DNA of 64,000 nucleotides, from assembly GCA_050289805.1 (NCBI GenBank), contig JBNKGL010000004.1, forward strand, positions 1 to 64,000, read 5' to 3'. This DNA comes from JAUILA01 sp050289805. GTDB taxonomy: Bacteria > Bacteroidota > Bacteroidia > Cytophagales > Cyclobacteriaceae. The translations under genes and the position numbers were made by a program. Positions 42,863 through 51,518 of the stretch are shown in pieces. Within the stretch, counting starts at the first letter, position 1. Each line of letters begins with the position of its first letter. The notes beneath the pieces are model-generated. The model was not told where the DNA came from, searched no databases, and saw nothing but the letters and a program-made list of their open reading frames with translations.

Positions 42863-43859
42863 TGGTAGAATTAAGGGGTTAGCAAGAAATGCCGGGATTC
42901 CAGGTAGTTTATTGCTGGTCCTGTTTTTTTTCTTTCAGGGAGAGTATCCTGATCCCAGCAATGGGTTTGAGGATTATTCAGAAATTATTCCCGGGACAGA
43001 ACTTCAGATCGAAATGAAAGCATTGCCCGGTGGAAAATACCCGGCCGGAAGTCCACCCGATGAACCAGGAAGAAATCCCGATGAAGGTCCTGTACATGAA
43101 GTAATGGTCGATGATTTCTGGATCAGTACTATGGAAATAACATGGGACCAATTTGAAATATTTTTATATCGTAACCGCGACGATGAGCCCCATCCACAAC
43201 CCGGTGATATCAAACTTGATGTCGACGGAGTTTCAGGGGCGACTATGCCGTATGTAAATTTTAACAAGCCCGGACACCCTGTGGTGAACGTAACGCAGTA
43301 TGCAGCCAGCGTTTTTTGTGAATGGCTCACTGCTCGAACAGGACGTTTCTATCGCTTGCCTACTGAAGCTGAGTGGGAATATGCAAGCCGGGCCGGAACC
43401 ACATCTCCATATTCCTTTGACGATCCTGACGAGATAGGAGTCTATGCATGGTATGGAGAAAACAGCAATGGCACATTCAACAGGGGCGGAATGAAAGAGC
43501 CCAACCCCTGGGGCTTGTACGATATGCATGGAAACGTAGCCGAATGGGTACTCGACTCATATGATCCCGAATATTATAAAACCTTGGAAGCCGGCGCGGA
43601 AAATCCGCTCAACAATCAGGAAGAATTATATCCCCATGTAGTGCGCGGGGGTTCATGGATGGATGATCCTGAGGTATTGCGATCGGCAGCCCGTATATAT
43701 TCAGACCCTTCCTGGAAAAAAAGGGACCCTCAATTTCCTAAAAGTTTATGGTGGCATACCGATGCCCTGCACGTTGGGTTTCGAATTGTGCGACCAAAAG
43801 AAACGCCACCTGAAACAGAATGGGAGCGTTTCAGAATTTCCCCAATCAATGACTATTAA
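42855..43859 (+). CDS. Exported SUMF1/formylglycine-generating enzyme-like protein
   Basis: About 334 residues from the ATG at 42855 (MNNGRIKG), which overlaps the amidohydrolase end by 8 bases; an alternative start at 42831 is possible. A single N-terminal membrane-anchor or signal segment (GSLLLVLFFFFQG) precedes a SUMF fold with ALPGGKYPAGSPPDEPGRNPDEGP, FWISTMEITWDQFEIF, RLPTEAEWEYASRAG, GLYDMHGNVAEWVLDSY and VRGGSWMDDPEVLRSAARI. The Cys pair of true formylglycine generators is not evident, so sulfatase activation is unlikely; it may be a binding or oxidative module. It sits inside the exported-enzyme cluster. Confidence 0.83.
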   Translation: MNNGRIKGLARNAGIPGSLLLVLFFFFQGEYPDPSNGFEDYSEIIPGTELQIEMKALPGGKYPAGSPPDEPGRNPDEGPVHEVMVDDFWISTMEITWDQFEIFLYRNRDDEPHPQPGDIKLDVDGVSGATMPYVNFNKPGHPVVNVTQYAASVFCEWLTARTGRFYRLPTEAEWEYASRAGTTSPYSFDDPDEIGVYAWYGENSNGTFNRGGMKEPNPWGLYDMHGNVAEWVLDSYDPEYYKTLEAGAENPLNNQEELYPHVVRGGSWMDDPEVLRSAARIYSDPSWKKRDPQFPKSLWWHTDALHVGFRIVRPKETPPETEWERFRISPINDY

Positions 43860-43869
43860 AGAAGAAGTT

Positions 43870-45207
43870 ATGAAATCAGAAAAAAACCGACATCAGTCCA
43901 GAAGAGAATTTTGTATTGACACCGTGCGTATCGCCGGGGCCGGAGTGCTGGCCTCCGCTCTTCCGCTATCGGCAAGTGCATTCGTGGCAGCCAAGGACGA
44001 AATAAAAGTGGCCCTGGTAGGCTGCGGAGGGCGTGGTACCGGAGCTGCTGCTCAGGCAATGGAGGCTGACGAAGGGGTACGGATCGTGGCGATGGCTGAT
44101 ATTTTCCCGGACCGCCTCGAATCGAGCCGCACAGGTCTTACAGCTAAATATGGTAAATCGGGAAAAATGATGGTGAAGGATGATACCGCATTCGTTGGGT
44201 TCGATGCGTATAAGAAGGCAATCGATATGGCAGATGTTGTGATCCTTGCAACACCTCCTGGATTCCGCCCGCTGCACTTTGAATATGCCGTGAACCAGGG
44301 AAAGCATGTGTTCATGGAAAAACCGCTGGCTACGGATGTTGCGGGGATAAAAACAGTGATGGAGGCGGCAAAAGTGGCGAGAAGCAAAAAACTGAATGTG
44401 GTGGTTGGATTGCAGCGTCATTATCAACGCAGCTATCGCGAAGTGTTAAAACGGCTTCATGAGAATGCTGCCGGAGAAATCGTATCCGGGCAGGTTTACT
44501 GGAATAGTTCCGGAGTATGGGTAAACCCAAGAAAACCCGAGTATACAGAAGTTGAATATCAGCTTCGAAACTGGTACTATTTTAACTGGATTTGCGGAGA
44601 CCATATTCTGGAGCAGCACATTCACAATATCGACGTGGCGAATTGGTTTATCGGGGCACACCCGGTTTCAGCTCAGGGCATGGGGGGCAGGGAAGTCCGC
44701 ACAGGAAAAGAGTACGGACAAATATTTGATCACCATTTTGTAGAGTTCGTCTATCCCGAAGGTCAGGTAATTTCGAGCCAGTGTCGTCACCAGCCCGGTT
44801 GTATGAATCGTGTGGAGGAGGTATTTCAAACCACGAAGGGTTCAGTGTTGGTAAATAGTGAAAATATTGGGTTGATCCGGTCACGTTCGGGTTCAACAAT
44901 TTATGAACATGAAGGGAGAGAAGATATAAATCCCTATCAGGAAGAGCATAATGAATTATTCGCTTCCATCAGGGCAGGTGCTTATGACCACGATGACACG
45001 ACACATGGAATCGACAGCACCATGTCTGCCATTCTGGGAAGAATGGCAACCTATTCCGGGCAGCAGATTTCATGGGACGAGGCACTGGCCACAAACCTGA
45101 AGCTTGTACCGGATATTCAGAGTTTCAATGATGCCGCACCTGTTATGCCGGATGCAGACGGCTTTTATCCCGTTCCGGTACCTGGAGTTAGTAAGTATAA
45201 AATGTGA
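43870..45207 (+). CDS. Gfo/Idh/MocA family oxidoreductase with Tat-type signal
   Basis: About 445 residues from the ATG at 43870, chosen because AAGAAG precedes it and it opens a twin-arginine signal (SRREF, then a hydrophobic AGAGVLASALPLSASAFVA). The Rossmann domain has VALVGCGGRGTGAAAQA, and the second domain carries EKPLATDV with the family's conserved Lys and an ICGDHILEQHIHNIDVANW segment. These NAD(P)-dependent enzymes act on sugars, inositols or their oxidised forms. Tat export of a folded cofactor-bound enzyme is common for this group in Bacteroidota. Its stop overlaps near the next gene, a sugar isomerase, forming a probable catabolic pair. Confidence 0.9.
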   Translation: MKSEKNRHQSRREFCIDTVRIAGAGVLASALPLSASAFVAAKDEIKVALVGCGGRGTGAAAQAMEADEGVRIVAMADIFPDRLESSRTGLTAKYGKSGKMMVKDDTAFVGFDAYKKAIDMADVVILATPPGFRPLHFEYAVNQGKHVFMEKPLATDVAGIKTVMEAAKVARSKKLNVVVGLQRHYQRSYREVLKRLHENAAGEIVSGQVYWNSSGVWVNPRKPEYTEVEYQLRNWYYFNWICGDHILEQHIHNIDVANWFIGAHPVSAQGMGGREVRTGKEYGQIFDHHFVEFVYPEGQVISSQCRHQPGCMNRVEEVFQTTKGSVLVNSENIGLIRSRSGSTIYEHEGREDINPYQEEHNELFASIRAGAYDHDDTTHGIDSTMSAILGRMATYSGQQISWDEALATNLKLVPDIQSFNDAAPVMPDADGFYPVPVPGVSKYKM

Positions 45208-45209
45208 TT

Positions 45210-46133
45210 ATGAACAGACGAAATTTTAACAAGGCAGCCGCCCTTGCAGTACCCGGCGCTGCCTTTAGCGCGAATGTTTTTTCTAATGAAAAAAAAAGCA
45301 CCATGGCCAGTGATCCTTTTAACCTCAATTACGCACCGCATTTTGGCATGTTTGAGGCACATGCCGGGAAGGATATTATTGATCAGCTGACCTTTATGCA
45401 TGATCAGGGGTTCAGGGCTATCGAAGATAACTGGATGAAATCCCGCCCTGTAGAAGAGCAGAAGAAAATTGCGGATACATTAGAGCGGCTCGATATGAGA
45501 ATGGGTGTGTTTGTAGCCCATGAAATTGGCTGGAGTAAGCCTAATCTTACCAATGGTGATCCCGAACTTCGCGACAAGTTTCTCTCCGATATCCGGGACT
45601 CCCTTGAAGTTGCCAAACGTGTCAATGCAAAATGGATGACCGTTGTCCCCGGATATGTGGATCTTTCCCTTGAAATGGCATATCAAACCGCCAATGTTGT
45701 TGATACATTACGTATGGCATCCGAGATCCTGGAACCCCATGGTGTTGTGATGGTGCTGGAATCCCTGAACTGGTGGGCTAATCATGCCGGACAATTTCTG
45801 ACAAAAATTCCGCAGGCTTATCAAATTTGCCGGGCAGTGAACAGTCCGTCATGCAAAATTTTGTTTGACATTTACCATCAGCAAATTACGGAAGGGAACA
45901 TCATTCCCAATATTGACAAGGCCTGGAGTGAGATTGGGTACTTTCAGGTGGGCGATAACCCAGGCAGAAATGAGCCGGGTACCGGGGAGATCAATTATTT
46001 AAATGTGTTCAGGCATATTCATTCCAAAGGGTTTTCGGGAATCGTGGGGATGGAGCATGGCAATTCAATGAAAGGGGAAGAAGGCGAAGTCGCTGTAATT
46101 GAAGCATATCGAAAATCTGATAACTTCCGGTGA
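45210..46133 (+). CDS. Hydroxypyruvate isomerase-like TIM-barrel protein with Tat-type signal
   Basis: About 307 residues from the ATG at 45210. The N-terminus MNRRNFNKAAALAVPG has a twin-arginine-like motif and hydrophobic stretch. The xylose isomerase-like TIM barrel holds MVLESLNWWANHAG (Glu metal ligand), CKILFDIYHQQITEGN (Asp/His), FQVGDNPGRNEPGTGEINY and GIVGMEHGNS (Glu). These match hydroxypyruvate isomerase and ketose epimerase relatives; the substrate is unknown. It follows the Gfo/Idh/MocA gene by 2 bases, suggesting co-expression and a sequential sugar pathway in the periplasm. Confidence 0.87.
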   Translation: MNRRNFNKAAALAVPGAAFSANVFSNEKKSTMASDPFNLNYAPHFGMFEAHAGKDIIDQLTFMHDQGFRAIEDNWMKSRPVEEQKKIADTLERLDMRMGVFVAHEIGWSKPNLTNGDPELRDKFLSDIRDSLEVAKRVNAKWMTVVPGYVDLSLEMAYQTANVVDTLRMASEILEPHGVVMVLESLNWWANHAGQFLTKIPQAYQICRAVNSPSCKILFDIYHQQITEGNIIPNIDKAWSEIGYFQVGDNPGRNEPGTGEINYLNVFRHIHSKGFSGIVGMEHGNSMKGEEGEVAVIEAYRKSDNFR

Positions 46134-46189
46134 CAGGTCTGAACATTCTCTTTTGCAAAATGGTTTACTAGGCAATAGAAGGAAACGAT

Positions 46190-46636
46190 ATGCAAAAGTG
46201 GAATGATATTTTAGAAATAGCCCGATCCGGAAATCCGGAACCGGAACGCCGTGTTGAAAAAACAGATGCCGAATGGAAAGCTCAGCTAAGTGAGGAGGAA
46301 TATCATGTGACCCGCCAAAAAGGCACGGAACGTGCGTTCAGTTCAGAAATGTGCAGTCTGTTTGAGCCCGGGCGGTATGCCTGTATTTGTTGTGAAACGC
46401 CATTATTCGACGCATCCGAAAAGTTCGAATCGGGTTCAGGCTGGCCATCCTTTACACAGCCGCTGAAGGAAAATGTAATAGCATATCATGTTGACAGATC
46501 CTTTGGTATGACACGTGTTGAAACGCTATGCAATGTTTGCGATGCACACCTGGGTCATGTCTTTCCTGATGGGCCCAAGCCGAGTGGCTTGCGGTATTGT
46601 ATCAATGCGGTGGCCCTTAAAAAAATGGATGATTAA
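46190..46636 (+). CDS. msrB: Peptide-methionine (R)-S-oxide reductase MsrB
   Basis: 148 residues. MsrB reduces methionine-R-sulfoxide in proteins using thioredoxin. Two Cys pairs, C65/C68 and C114/C117, bind structural zinc. GSGWPSFTQP is the substrate-binding signature. The catalytic Cys is C137 in SGLRYCINAVAL, and the resolving-Cys region contains extra Cys at C55/C67. No signal peptide is seen, so it acts in the cytoplasm. It follows the exported cluster by 56 bases and is closed by a strong bidirectional terminator, so it may or may not be in the same operon. Confidence 0.95.
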   Translation: MQKWNDILEIARSGNPEPERRVEKTDAEWKAQLSEEEYHVTRQKGTERAFSSEMCSLFEPGRYACICCETPLFDASEKFESGSGWPSFTQPLKENVIAYHVDRSFGMTRVETLCNVCDAHLGHVFPDGPKPSGLRYCINAVALKKMDD

Positions 46637-46657
46637 AACATCAATGCCTTATAAAAT

Positions 46658-46685
46658 AAAAGCCGGTTCCATCAAACCGGCTTTT
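46658..46685. terminator. Bidirectional terminator after msrB
   Basis: AAAAGCCGGTT and AACCGGCTTTT form an 11-bp perfect stem around a 6-base loop, between the convergent msrB and amidohydrolase genes. Confidence 0.9.
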
Positions 46686-46712
46686 ATCATTTTTGATAGG
46701 ATTAGTAATAAT

Positions 46713-49700
46713 TTATTTCTCTCCCGGAAGGCTCATGGTATCAGGTCCTTCCTGTACCCAGTAAAAATCCGGGGCCTTCTTTTCCCTTGGGTAAATTTCA
46801 TCAAGGGTATTTCCATCATACAATCGACCGTTCTTCATAACATGCGAAATTGTATTGGTATTCCGGATATTCTCCAACGGATTTTTATCCATAATCACCA
46901 GGTCGGCCAGTTTTCCTGCTTCTATTGATCCCAGGTCTTTGCTCAGGCCGATGGCTTTTGCTCCCAGTATTGTCGCAACCTTCAATGCATCCATTTCAGG
47001 CATGCCGCCACTTTGAATAGCCCAAAGTTCCCAATGATAACCAAGGCCCTGAAGCTGCCCGTGCGATCCCACACCGGCCAGCCCGCCTTCTTTTACCAGA
47101 TCGGCAACAAATTTTGCGTGCCGCGAGAAGATATGTTCCTCCGGAATGAACCAGGCACTTCTTCGGCGTGCTTTCTGGTCGATTTCAGCTTTTGGTGAAA
47201 AGAAGTTGAGCTTTTCATCACTCACTACATTTTCCGTAGAATAGAAATACTCTTCTGCCCACGGACCTCCATAGGAAACCAGCAACGTAGGTGTGTATGC
47301 CATCTGTGCCTTGGCCACCAGCTGGGTCACGTCATTATAAATTGGATAAATGGGAAAGGCATGTTCATGTCCCGGATACCCGTCGATGAGCTGAGTAAGA
47401 TCCAGTTTCATATCAAGCGCCCCTTCCGTTGTAGGCATCAGCTCCTGCTCTCGTGCTGCCTGGATTATCCATTGGCGGTGCTGACGATTACCGGTAATGT
47501 ACATCTTAATGGTTTTCGTATTGAAGTATTCAGAATATTGCTTCAGGACGTTTCTTGCATGCTCCAGGCTTTTGATATTGTAGGACCAGAATCCTACTCC
47601 GGGACCTGTTGAGTAAATCCTGGGCCCCAGAATCTCTCCGGTCTCCACCAGGTCTGAATAGGTGAGCACATCGGTTGTGGAGGTTTGAGGGTCACGTGTT
47701 GTGGTAACACCGTAGGCCAGGTTGGCGGCATACATCCATACCTGATTTTTCTGGAGGCCCCAGTTTGGCCACATATGTGCATGGGTATCTACAAAACCCG
47801 GGACAATCGTTTTGCCACTCATATCCATGGTTTTTGTACCCCTTGGTACATCCAGCGAACCAGAAGATCCTACGGCCATAATCCGGGAATTTTCTATCAG
47901 AATATCACCGTTTTCAATTACCTCGTCTCCGTTCATGGTAATTACGCGTGCACCCTGGAGTAATATCCTGCCTTCAGGTACATCCTTTTCTCCCTCCACT
48001 TTCACACGAATTTCAGAAGGCTTGTAGCCATCGTCCTCCTGTTCATCGGAGTCTTCTTTTTTATCTTCTTCTTCTTTCTTCTCAGCCTCCTCTTTTTTCT
48101 TTTTCTCCAACTCTTTCTCAATTCTCTCAGACTCGGCAAGGTCATAGGAAAAATAGGCATTTCCCAGGGTGAAGTTTACCAAGTTTCCATCCCTGTTCCA
48201 ATGGGCAAACTCTCCGCCAAGGGTTGTTAGCTTCCAGGCCGGAAATGCCGCATTATCCGGATTTGAAACTGAAATGGTGACGGTCTCTGCTCCAACCGGA
48301 GGCACAGTAACGACATAGATATCATTGTTGATCTTGGCAAGTGCCCGGTCACCTACAGGAGCCATGGTAATATATTCAGCACTGCTGGGCTTTTGTGCAG
48401 GTTCTGTCTGAGTTTCTTCCAACGAATGTTCGAGGCTGAGCGACGGATAGGTCATGATCCCGGTGATCTTAATGTGTTCCTTCTCATCGGTACCATCCCA
48501 GCGCATGGACATCAGTCCCTTGCCGCTGTGGAACATATAAATCCGGTCATTGGATTCAATGAAATGCATATTTTCCCTGCCGTCGGCCGATTTGATCGTG
48601 TTGATTTCCCCGCCATCGGCACTGATCCAGCCAATAAACGCTTGTGAACCAAAACCGGAAGGCCGGATAGAATTTTTATAACCTTGCGCAGCGGCATAAA
48701 CAAATACAATGCGGTTTGTCTTTGGGTCCCACGCAAGATCCCAGTATGTCGCTCCGCGACGGGTTAGTTTTACAGGCTTTCCACCGGTAGCCTTAACCTT
48801 ATAGATGTTTCCTTCTGCTCCTTCCCAGGTGGTGAATACGATACTTTCACCATCTGCCGACCAAACGGGTTTTGCTTCGGTAAAATCATTATTCGTCAGT
48901 CTCTTTGGTTTTCCATCCGGAAAATCCATGACATACAGCCTGTTGAATGCCGCGAAAGCAATTTTCTTCCCATCAGGAGACCGTTGTGCATCCCGTATTT
49001 GAGTTGCTACCATATCCTTTTCATCACTGATGGGATAATCGAACTGAACCATTGGGCCGAAATCCAACTCGGCATCAATTTCAAACGGGATTTCAGCAGC
49101 ATCGCCGCCGCTTATCGGTATTCTCCATAATTTTCCTCCATAGGAAGCAATAACAGACTGGCTGTCTGGTGTGAATGACATCGCCGGATATACGCCCAAC
49201 CGTGCCCTTGACTCCTGATCATCACGGCGTACCGGATATGCCAGCCAGGACTCTTCACCGGTTTCCAGGTTACGCTTCATAAGTCCTGTTTCCGTATTGT
49301 AACGTGTTCCATAAACGAGCCACTTGCCGTCAGGCGAAAGCGTCGGTGAAAATGCAGAACCGTACTGGTTTGTTTGGGTGGCCATTTCTCCCGTCTCCCT
49401 GTCATAGGTGGCAATTTGATATTGGGGCATTTGTGCATTGTAATTCCAGGCGCCATTTCTTCGTGAGAACCAGATATATCGCTCACTTGCACCAAAAGCA
49501 GGTTCTATTGCCTGGAGACCATCCGGCTCTTTGATCAATTGAATTCCGCTCCCGCCGTCCTTATGATACATATGGAGCTTTAGCACGCGTCCACCTTTTG
49601 CAGCAACAATATATTTTCCGTCCGGGGTCCATTCTGCCGCCTGGTAATACTTGTCAGCATCCTTCGTAATCTGATGGGGACTGGCTTCCTTGTCGGTGAG

Positions 49701-50063
49701 GTCAAGCGTCCAGATATTTTCCGATCCGCTTTTATCTGAAGTAAAAAGGATTGAATTGCCGTCCGGACTGAACCTTGGGTTGGTATCAAATGCCATTCCA
49801 GAAGTAACCTGGGTGGCTTTACCTCCTGAAACAGGTAATAAATAGATATCACCCATCATGTCAAAAGCAATCTGCTTGCCATCGGGGCTAACATCCAGTG
49901 AGATCCAGGTTCCTTCGGTAGTTTGTAATCGAATTTTTCTTCCAGGCTCCAGCGGAAGTTCTTTTGTTGCCTTTTTTTCAGCGGTTGTATCGCTTTCCGA
50001 TTTTTCCTGTCCGTATACCAGAAAACCCAGTACACTGAAAAGAACTATAAACAGTTTTTTCAT
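46713..50063 (-). CDS. Beta-propeller / amidohydrolase fusion protein, exported
   Basis: 1116 residues with a signal peptide (LFIVLFSVLGFLVYGQ). Residues ~50-650 form TolB/PD40-type propeller blades (FSPDGNSILFTSDKSG, WTPDGKYIVAAKGG, FTPDSQSVIASYGG). A charged Glu/Lys linker lies at about 660-690. The C-terminal amidohydrolase has VDTHAHMWPNWG (HxH metal site), Lys and later His residues (GHEHAFPIYPI), VGSHGQLQGLG and a final LADLVIMDKNPLENI. The lipid-free export form suggests a periplasmic or secreted hydrolase; a peptide-like substrate is plausible from similar tricorn-fused enzymes but unproven. It stands alone with an AT-rich gap upstream. Confidence 0.88.
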   Translation of the reverse strand: MKKLFIVLFSVLGFLVYGQEKSESDTTAEKKATKELPLEPGRKIRLQTTEGTWISLDVSPDGKQIAFDMMGDIYLLPVSGGKATQVTSGMAFDTNPRFSPDGNSILFTSDKSGSENIWTLDLTDKEASPHQITKDADKYYQAAEWTPDGKYIVAAKGGRVLKLHMYHKDGGSGIQLIKEPDGLQAIEPAFGASERYIWFSRRNGAWNYNAQMPQYQIATYDRETGEMATQTNQYGSAFSPTLSPDGKWLVYGTRYNTETGLMKRNLETGEESWLAYPVRRDDQESRARLGVYPAMSFTPDSQSVIASYGGKLWRIPISGGDAAEIPFEIDAELDFGPMVQFDYPISDEKDMVATQIRDAQRSPDGKKIAFAAFNRLYVMDFPDGKPKRLTNNDFTEAKPVWSADGESIVFTTWEGAEGNIYKVKATGGKPVKLTRRGATYWDLAWDPKTNRIVFVYAAAQGYKNSIRPSGFGSQAFIGWISADGGEINTIKSADGRENMHFIESNDRIYMFHSGKGLMSMRWDGTDEKEHIKITGIMTYPSLSLEHSLEETQTEPAQKPSSAEYITMAPVGDRALAKINNDIYVVTVPPVGAETVTISVSNPDNAAFPAWKLTTLGGEFAHWNRDGNLVNFTLGNAYFSYDLAESERIEKELEKKKKEEAEKKEEEDKKEDSDEQEDDGYKPSEIRVKVEGEKDVPEGRILLQGARVITMNGDEVIENGDILIENSRIMAVGSSGSLDVPRGTKTMDMSGKTIVPGFVDTHAHMWPNWGLQKNQVWMYAANLAYGVTTTRDPQTSTTDVLTYSDLVETGEILGPRIYSTGPGVGFWSYNIKSLEHARNVLKQYSEYFNTKTIKMYITGNRQHRQWIIQAAREQELMPTTEGALDMKLDLTQLIDGYPGHEHAFPIYPIYNDVTQLVAKAQMAYTPTLLVSYGGPWAEEYFYSTENVVSDEKLNFFSPKAEIDQKARRRSAWFIPEEHIFSRHAKFVADLVKEGGLAGVGSHGQLQGLGYHWELWAIQSGGMPEMDALKVATILGAKAIGLSKDLGSIEAGKLADLVIMDKNPLENIRNTNTISHVMKNGRLYDGNTLDEIYPREKKAPDFYWVQEGPDTMSLPGEK

Positions 50064-50172
50064 ATTTGATAAATTGAATCAGCATACAATTTATCTCAAA
50101 ATCATGAAGACTTCCCAGTAAGTTTACACAAAAGGAGAAAATTGAAATCAGGGCCTTAAATTATGATGATGT

Positions 50173-51489
50173 TCAGGGCGTAAGTCTTCCAAGAGACTGA
50201 TTGATCATAGTAACAAAATGATCACCGTAGTTCGGGCCTACCCAATTCATAGTTCTCACCTCCATATATTCCGAATGATCATAATGTTCATCCTCGGTAA
50301 TATATCCGATATAGTCGCCGTTGAAACTGGTGATCAATACAGGTTTTGAATCAGGATTGATATGGTTGTAAAGCTCACCAGAAAAATCGCATGGAGTACT
50401 CACCATATTTAATCCGCCCAGATTTACCGCTGTTATAGACCCTTGCAGCGGTTGTAAAACGGAACTGAAAAGCCAGTTCCGTATGGCGATATTTTTTCCG
50501 ATCCGAGCCTGAGACGGGCCGAATGGGATTTCGAAATACAGCAGGGAAAAACTGTTCTTTACATGGGAAAGAGTTGGCGCAGTTGATATTTTGTCAGAGA
50601 GGATTTGAGCCAGCCTGTCGATTCGTTCATAACCTTCCCCTTCCACGTTGGTAATGCGGTGACTGCCCACCATGCCGGCCATGAACATGGCAAATGAATA
50701 TCCCCGATTTTCCAATTTCTCGATTGTGGCACCCGGATAATCATTGGACAGTGCAAGGCTTTTCCTGGTGAGTAATGTAGGGTGACCCGAAAAGGTGAAA
50801 AGCACGAGGGAGTCACCTGAATTTCGATGAATCTTTAATCCACGGATAAGGCCATCTACCGGGGCTCCGCGAACGAGCCGGTTCTGTACATATTGTTCGG
50901 CATTGGCTTCAAAATAGTCCAGCGACGATTCAATCCCCTGTTTCTTAAGTTCATTTACAAGACGGGTGATGTCATTAGTAACTTTATTTATCCATTCAGG
51001 ATGATATTCACCGGCGATCAACTCTCCACCCAGCCCTTCTGCCCAACCCCCAAGACCATTATGGGTATGTGATGCGGAAAAATAAAAGAGGGCTTCATTG
51101 TCTGCCTCTGAAACAGACTGCTTAATTTTTGATTTTAGTGCTTCGGGGAAAATCAATAGGTCGGCTGTAATCAAATAAAGTCGGTGGCCTCCTTTTTCCA
51201 GCATCATTACCCGGCAGAACAGGCTGTCATGCACAGTTGAGAACGCATCTCTCCTTGCATATCCGGCCATCGGCATGGAGTATTCCGGTGTGATGTTCAC
51301 CCGGCCAAAGGACACTTGAAAAGGAAGGGTATCAGATTCTGAAATCACGTCGGCCTGGGCAATCGAATCCTGGACCTGTTGGATTAGTCCCGTTTCCTTA
51401 AGCGGAGTCCTGTCTACAGGCTTCAGTAAGGCGATCCCCAAAAGGAAGATGGATGCAGAAATAATGGCGACAATCCTGATTATTTTCAT
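50173..51489 (-). CDS. Neutral/alkaline ceramidase N-terminal domain-like hydrolase
   Basis: 438 residues with an N-terminal anchor or signal segment (AIISASIFLLGIALLKP). The body matches the neutral/alkaline non-lysosomal ceramidase N-terminal domain: FGRVNITPEYSMPMAGY, FCRVMMLEKGGHRLYLITADLLIFPEALK, SASHTHNGLGGW, FSGHPTLL and the late FNGDYIGYITEDEHYDHSEYMEV. Only the N-terminal domain family is present; the length is well short of full ceramidases (~650-750 aa). Ceramide hydrolysis is therefore possible but not certain. It is divergent from the membrane cyclase gene, with 29 bases between start codons. Confidence 0.83.
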   Translation of the reverse strand: MKIIRIVAIISASIFLLGIALLKPVDRTPLKETGLIQQVQDSIAQADVISESDTLPFQVSFGRVNITPEYSMPMAGYARRDAFSTVHDSLFCRVMMLEKGGHRLYLITADLLIFPEALKSKIKQSVSEADNEALFYFSASHTHNGLGGWAEGLGGELIAGEYHPEWINKVTNDITRLVNELKKQGIESSLDYFEANAEQYVQNRLVRGAPVDGLIRGLKIHRNSGDSLVLFTFSGHPTLLTRKSLALSNDYPGATIEKLENRGYSFAMFMAGMVGSHRITNVEGEGYERIDRLAQILSDKISTAPTLSHVKNSFSLLYFEIPFGPSQARIGKNIAIRNWLFSSVLQPLQGSITAVNLGGLNMVSTPCDFSGELYNHINPDSKPVLITSFNGDYIGYITEDEHYDHSEYMEVRTMNWVGPNYGDHFVTMINQSLGRLTP

Positions 51490-51518
51490 TGATGAGCTAT
51501 GCGTATGGATAATAAGCG

